From Aurelia coerulea (taxonomy: Eukaryota > Cnidaria > Scyphozoa > Semaeostomeae > Ulmaridae): 64,000 nt of DNA. Shown here one piece after another: positions 60,911 through 64,000 of this stretch; position 1 is the stretch's first letter; the number at the start of each line of letters is the position of its first letter. Location of the stretch: contig CM076957.1 of NCBI GenBank assembly GCA_039566865.1, positions 6,457,896 to 6,521,895 of the forward strand, given 5' to 3'. The translations under genes and the position numbers were made by a program. Below the pieces are notes generated by a model. The model did no database searches. It had not been told where the DNA came from and saw nothing but the letters and a program-made list of their open reading frames with translations.

Positions 60911-61317
60911 CTTTAAAGGGCATGTGTCATGAGTTTCATGCAATATGCAATTATCTCTATCGTTTATTACAAAGCACAGGGTCGAGGCTAAATTTTATTG
61001 TAATAGAAATTATTGAAGCAGAAATAAAAAGTCCTGAAACAATGGAATTCGACTCCAAACTTGTTTGTGTATTAACCAATTGCTAACATGACATATGTCC
61101 TTTAATCTCATGGGGCCGGGAAGTAGAAATTTGAAGAATTCGCTAAGAACTGTTTCAAATCTCTTTTCTACTGTTTCATCCAGCATACCTTGCACGTGCC
61201 GTCTCTTGGTTGTCCTTTGTTGTCGCCATTTTCATGGGCCATGAAAATAGCGTCAACAAAGGCCAACCAAGAGACGGCACGTGCAAGGCATGCTGGATGA
61301 AACAGACCCTTTAATGA
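60911..61317. mobile_element. TTTAAAGGG MITE containing a 135-bp near-perfect hairpin
   Basis: Outer ends TTTAAAGGGCATGTGTCATG and GGATGAAACAGACCCTTTAA are inverted. Inside, 61171-61305 is a hairpin with arms of about 62 bp (CTTGCACGTGCCGTCTCTTGG) and a centre TTTTCATGGGCCATGAAAA with essentially no loop. Confidence 0.75.
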
Positions 61318-61374
61318 TTTTATTTGTGGCAACTGTACAGGGTGACGTGAAGGACATATTGATATCAGTTTCAG

Positions 61375-62096
61375 CTTTTTTTGTATTCCATCTTAAAATT
61401 TACATAACAAATTACTACCTACATTACTTAACCTACTTTACAACACTACAAGTACGATACTAAGAGGAGCAAAATAAAATGTCAACCCCAAGGCCTTAAA
61501 AAAAGTGAAGTTTCAACTTCAGTTTAGCAATCTATTAGTGATGCTAATTCTCAAAAAGACTTCAACTGATCAAGACTTCAACTGATCAAGACTTCAAAGA
61601 TCTTTGTGGAGGGTTTGCTCAGGAGAATCAGTCCGTTTTCTTGTTCTTCTCCAAAACTTGATTCTTTGAAACTTTAGAATTTTACAAAGAGACCGTCTTT
61701 TGAAGGTTACCAAAAAGTACAAGTGCAATGATATTCAAAAAAGGGAACATTCTCTTTGGTCACCTTGTACTGAATGCCTAAATTCTTCTACGCGTTGTAC
61801 AAGTTTCGCTAAATTTTTTCGAAAATGGTTTTGTTTGTATTTTGTTTCAATGTCTAATGCCAGAACACAGAATACCATAGAATTAATTTTTTTTATACAT
61901 ATAAAATATTACAATAAATCTTACATTCTACTATACCTTCCTAATACTGTACAGCACTACAGGCACGATGCCAAGGGGAGCGAAGGACAATGACTACCCC
62001 ATGGCCAATAGAAAAGACACGCAACGTTAAACTACATAGAATTAGGTACACTACGATTACGAACGATTAAAACCTAACGGATACTACCGGGTGAGT
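61375..62096 (-). repeat. LINE 3' tails, two copies
   Basis: 61375-61500 (AAAATTTACATAACAAATTA, ACTACAAGTACGATACTAAG) and 61888-62096 (ATATAAAATATTACAATAAA, GACTACCCCATGGCC). The second is the 3'UTR end of LINE copy B, cut off from it by the MITE at 62097. 61501-61887 between them is unannotatable. Confidence 0.55.
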
Positions 62097-62715
62097 CAGA
62101 AAAAAGGATCCCCGCTTGGAAGGCCACTGCTCCGTGAATATCAAAGCAATAATATTGAAAAAGGTCTCGTTTTATTGCCAATATGTTAAATTAGGTTCAG
62201 TAATTTACCCGGCCTTAATCGGCCATTCCTTCCCGTAGATATGGGTGATTTTCTGCAGAAAGCCCCTTCAAAAAACCTGCAAAAACGAATGAAAACAATG
62301 AGCACATTTTCCTTCCTAAAATTGATGACACTCACATAGATTCATGTATTTTGTCCTCTTGGGAGAATGGAATCCCCCTGAATAGGTCATCGATACCAGG
62401 GAGAGGACTTGTTCATCCTCCCAAGAGGATAGCACGTGCTAAAGCGTCCACAAGTCATTGCTGTAAGGCATTGTAAGGCAGAAATGTTAGGGAAATCTGT
62501 TCATGATTTTGGGCACGTTTTGAAGGTTTTTTGAAGAGGCTTTCTGGAGAAAATCCCTCATAATTTCAGAATGGAGTAGCCGATTTCAGTCAGGTAAATT
62601 TTATAGTAGATTTGAACATTTCTACCATAAAACTATATATTTGCCGATATCATTGTCTTGATATCCAGGGAGCCGTGACCTTTCAAACGGGGATTCTTTT
62701 TTCTGACTCACCCGG
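62097..62715. mobile_element. CCGGGTGAGTCAG MITE, complete, 619 bp, in LINE copy B 3'UTR
   Basis: CCGGGTGAGTCAGAAAAAAG with ATCCCCGCTTGGAAGG at the left is mirrored by CTTTCAAACGGGGATTC and TTTTTTCTGACTCACCCGG at the right, TA on both sides. Confidence 0.9.
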
Positions 62716-62725
62716 TATATTAGAT

Positions 62726-63340
62726 TCTGCCTAACATTAGATGTCGGGTCAGGTTTGTGATGAAATTTAAAATGTCACGAGCGCAACTCTTCATTGGTTT
62801 AAGGTCGCAAACTATGCCCGGCATCTAATGTGAAACAGAACTTACAAAGAAACGGATGATTTAAGTTAAGGGATTTGGTGGTTGATTGGTACTGAAGTTA
62901 CAAAGGATCTTAGTCAAACTGACCAGTTTCGTGAATGAAACGTAACGTCAATTCGAGTATACTTCTGTTGAAGACATTAGAAAGGTCTTGATCACCATAT
63001 ATCAAAAGTTGCATCAGAGCATCATTTGGAAGATCGGTGATTTGCACATATGGTCGTAGTAATACAGCAACTCCAGCGAGAAGATTTCGTCGTTGAACAT
63101 CAAAAGAAAGGCAGAGCAACAAATAGAGGTCCGTATCCTCAATGCCATCGTTTGTTGGGCACATTGGATTTATGGTATCCCTAAAATTATGCTTGAATTT
63201 GTGGAAATTCAACTTGCTGAGACCAACCCTAAGTTGAGTGAGATAGGATAATCCTTTTGGATCGTGAATTCCAAAGACAGATTTTGCAGCATTATAGAAT
63301 TAATCGTAGATCATAGACCAGTGTACAAAAGATGTGATAG
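62726..63340 (-). pseudogene. LINE ORF2 C-terminal fragment with palindrome, copy B
   Basis: The antisense frame 62910-63212 reads [20 protein letters not shown], then DTDLYLLLCLSFDVQRRNLL, and ends [18 protein letters not shown]...LLLC fits the C-terminal Cys/His zinc-binding segment of CR1/Jockey-like ORF2. Continues upstream in another frame to about 63300 ([12 protein letters not shown]). 62726-62840 is the AACATTAGATGTCGGGT palindrome in the 3'UTR. Confidence 0.75.
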
Positions 63341-63725
63341 TGACCCATAAAGAGTGGCTATTTAAAAGAACTTCACTTTTTCGACAAAAAAAATTCGAAC
63401 ACCAAATGTATGTAATGATTCTATCGTGCTTGATTTTAGAACAGAATCGTGGTTTTTGTCCTCTTTATTTAAAACGATAGTGCTTCTGATAAAAAGGTCT
63501 GAAACGTTAGCTTTACACGTATTCGTTTTATAGAATAGAATTGAATTCCACAATTTGTCAAAGTTCATTGAGGACTGCGTTTTGAACCAAGATTTACAAG
63601 AAAGAGCCAAATCATAAACAAATACATTCGTAATATCCGGGGGGGGGGGGTACTTCATTGTTAAATGATATTGAACGTGCTCATGTGGGTGGGTTTTTTT
63701 TATCTGAAATTCCCTACATATGGGA
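63341..63725. other. Intergenic, nothing recognised
   Basis: An 11-base G run lies near 63640. The antisense frame 63362-63658 is unrecognised. Confidence 0.45.
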
Positions 63726-64000
63726 GCATAGAGATCAAATCTTTCGAATCTTTAAAAAGGTGGGTGTAAAATTCTATGACATTTTTCTTTGAATTGAATG
63801 GTTTGAAAGGAACCTATAGTACTTTGCTGTAAATCTGCCGTGGAAATTTTGTGTTATTTTGATTTTTTTCAAATTAGCGTCAATTTCATTGCAATGGAAC
63901 AAATTCATTGAAAATTTTGAAAAAATTAAAATCATCGTAAACCCTAAACCAACAGAGGGAAAATGGTATAACCTTCAAGAAAACCGTAGTTTATCAAGGT
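63726..64000. mobile_element. 'AAATCTTTAAAAAGG' MITE, copy 3, cut by the window edge
   Basis: AGCATAGAGATCAAATCTTT, CTTTAAAAAGGTGGGTG, AAAATTCTATGACATTTT and ATAACCTTCAAGAAAACC match 34910-35170 in the same order and orientation. Confidence 0.75.

Overview
The window is metazoan nuclear DNA. Genes are split by GT-AG introns, coding density is very low, the background is AT-rich, and transposon debris fills most non-coding sequence. I cannot name the species. The mix of an intron-split rhodopsin-class receptor, a CYP4-clan P450, CR1/Jockey-like LINE fragments and many TA-flanked MITEs suggests a non-vertebrate animal; a marine invertebrate such as a cnidarian is a guess, not a finding.

Two complete protein-coding genes can be assembled, both on the + strand. 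(1) 10390-13234 is a two-exon rhodopsin-class GPCR of 407 residues with about ten N-glycosylation sequons packed into its first 49 residues. (2) 22746-56806 is a 14-exon cytochrome P450 of the CYP4 clan (494 residues, closest by eye to CYP4V). All intron phases agree, and one exon is a 13-nt microexon (34676-34688). Weaker gene candidates on the - strand are a terminal exon at 18014-18135, a CpG-rich first-exon-like segment at 31695-31892 inside P450 intron 1, and a short ORF at 57410-57568.

Layout: 1-10 kb is repeats only (an 82-bp tandem array, a nested 1.39-kb TIR element with a 6-bp target duplication, foldback elements, a piggyBac-like TTAA MITE inside a LINE fragment). 10.3-13.5 kb is the GPCR, whose intron holds two MITEs and a tRNA-like element. 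14-15.7 kb holds a MITE and a decayed LINE reverse transcriptase. 15.8-21.2 kb is an unusual structure: two satellites (111-bp and 174-bp units), each built from about 11-bp subunits that begin with GATC, separated by 1.5 kb carrying the orphan exon and bounded by a perfect 15-bp inverted repeat. 22.7-56.8 kb is the P450, its introns filled by at least 25 recognisable mobile elements, including a 389-codon intact LINE RT ORF in intron 8. 56.8-64 kb is intergenic, with palindromic elements, a tRNA-like element and a second copy of the LINE/MITE combination seen in intron 11.

The GPCR (cell-surface signalling) and the P450 (ER monooxygenase) show no evidence of working together. What is shared is the mobile-element environment: one superfamily of 0.6-0.8-kb palindromic MITEs with CCGGGTG or CAGGGTG termini and TA target duplications occurs about ten times.
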